In this document: positions 63,281 through 64,000 of the stretch, one piece after another
Layout of the letters: each line of letters starts with the position of its first letter
How positions within the stretch are numbered: position 1 is the first letter of the stretch
DNA from: Circinella minor
Lineage: Eukaryota > Mucoromycota > Mucoromycetes > Mucorales > Lichtheimiaceae
NCBI GenBank assembly: GCA_016758965.1
Contig: JAEPRB010000111.1
Span: 62,001-126,000, forward strand
Direction: 5' to 3'
DNA: 64,000 nucleotides
Notes under the pieces: model-generated
Seen by the model: the letters and a program-made list of their open reading frames with translations, nothing else
Told to the model about the DNA's origin: nothing
Databases searched by the model: none
Position numbers and translations under genes: made by a program

Positions 63281-64000
63281 AGAATGTATGCCAATCCGGC
63301 GGGGAGTAGTTTCTAAGGTTGTAAATGTCAGTGAGTCAACTTGAGAGAAAATGTAGATGCACGTTAAACGAAAAGGGAAGGAATAAATGGAATTTACCAG
63401 TATATATTAATCCACTTTAATCAATCGTAAGTGCTAATTATAAAAAAAAGGATGGTGGGTGACCAAGACTAATCCTATAAATCGAATAAGACACTGTGAC
63501 TCTCGCTAGAGACGTTTATTATTGGTTTGGCTTTTTAAATTTCCATCCAATTGAAAATTCAATTCTTACGCCAGTGCATTCATCCAGAGGCCTTGTGGAA
63601 AAGGCTCGATGAAAAAAATAACGTCCAGAAAATTGATTTCTGTCAAACAAAAAGATTATATTATACTGTGTTGCCATGGAATTTATCGTTAGGCAGAATG
63701 AAAAAAAAAAAACTTTGTTATATACAGTAAGTGAATAGTGTCACTTGTTTACACCTACAACACACAATATAACTGACCCATTTGTACTTGATCCATAGAC
63801 ATAAGCTATCAATCTTTCTTCTTGGATAGAATATGTGTGTTTTTTACCTACAAGTCTTAAAACTGTTTTTCGTATATTATCAGAAGTATATAAATATGCA
63901 TACCAAATCTTTTGGATAACGATGTTTATTACCGGTATATCTGCCAGAGATTTAAAGATCCATTTCCTTTTCTTTGCTCAGTATTAGTATTACAGTTTAA
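63281..64000. other. Anonymous AT-rich window end
   Basis: No gene, RNA gene or repeat recognised. Short frames are broken by stops on both strands. A gene beginning beyond the window cannot be excluded. Confidence 0.4.

Overview
The window is nuclear DNA of a filamentous fungus, most likely a mucoralean (Mucoromycota) species. The base composition is strongly AT-rich, with long poly(A)/poly(T) runs throughout. Genes are split by short introns with GTAAGT/GTAAAT-type donors and TAG acceptors. Many proteins carry Gln/Asn/Thr-rich low-complexity stretches. Several proteins match fungal families, and a degenerate gene belongs to a family I recall only from Mucoromycota. Bacterial features (operons, ribosome binding sites, CRISPR) do not apply and none were seen. 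Exon boundaries were read by eye from splice signals, reading phase and protein-family continuity; every main multi-exon model closes in frame.

Layout. 0-36.6 kb is gene-rich: a FIT/Scs3 lipid-droplet protein (+), TXNL1-like thioredoxin (-) divergent from SSU72 phosphatase (+), a two-PHD Rco1-like chromatin protein (-), a BRCT protein (-), the large trafficking protein MON2 (-), a zinc polyol dehydrogenase (-), a fungal transcription-factor-like protein (-), N6-methyl-AMP deaminase ADAL (-), TIM22 (-) divergent from SWC5 (+), a membrane-anchored GH9 glucanase (+) and a Zn2Cys6 transcription factor (-). From 36.6 to 57 kb genes are sparse: one WWE-like protein (-), weak small-gene candidates, and a cluster of mobile-element debris at 50.4-54.7 kb. 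A DH-PH RhoGEF (+) lies at 57.0-59.7 kb. The last 4 kb holds degenerate TGGC repeats, a Helitron-like fragment and a G-rich 149-bp minisatellite.

The genes do not form a pathway. They are mostly unlinked housekeeping functions: proteasome redox, RNA polymerase II CTD, H2A.Z and Rpd3S chromatin, Golgi/endosome traffic, mitochondrial import and nucleotide clean-up. The two close head-to-head pairs (TXNL1/SSU72 and TIM22/SWC5) probably share promoters.

The most unusual part is 50.4-54.7 kb. Two copies of one short TA-flanked MITE lie in opposite orientation and interrupt a lineage-specific gene relic. They abut a decayed, intron-bearing MULE transposase that carries a C-terminal OTU cysteine-protease-like domain. 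Two pogo-like MITEs (19.4 and 50.4 kb) share terminal motifs. I found no convincing new multi-gene biological system.
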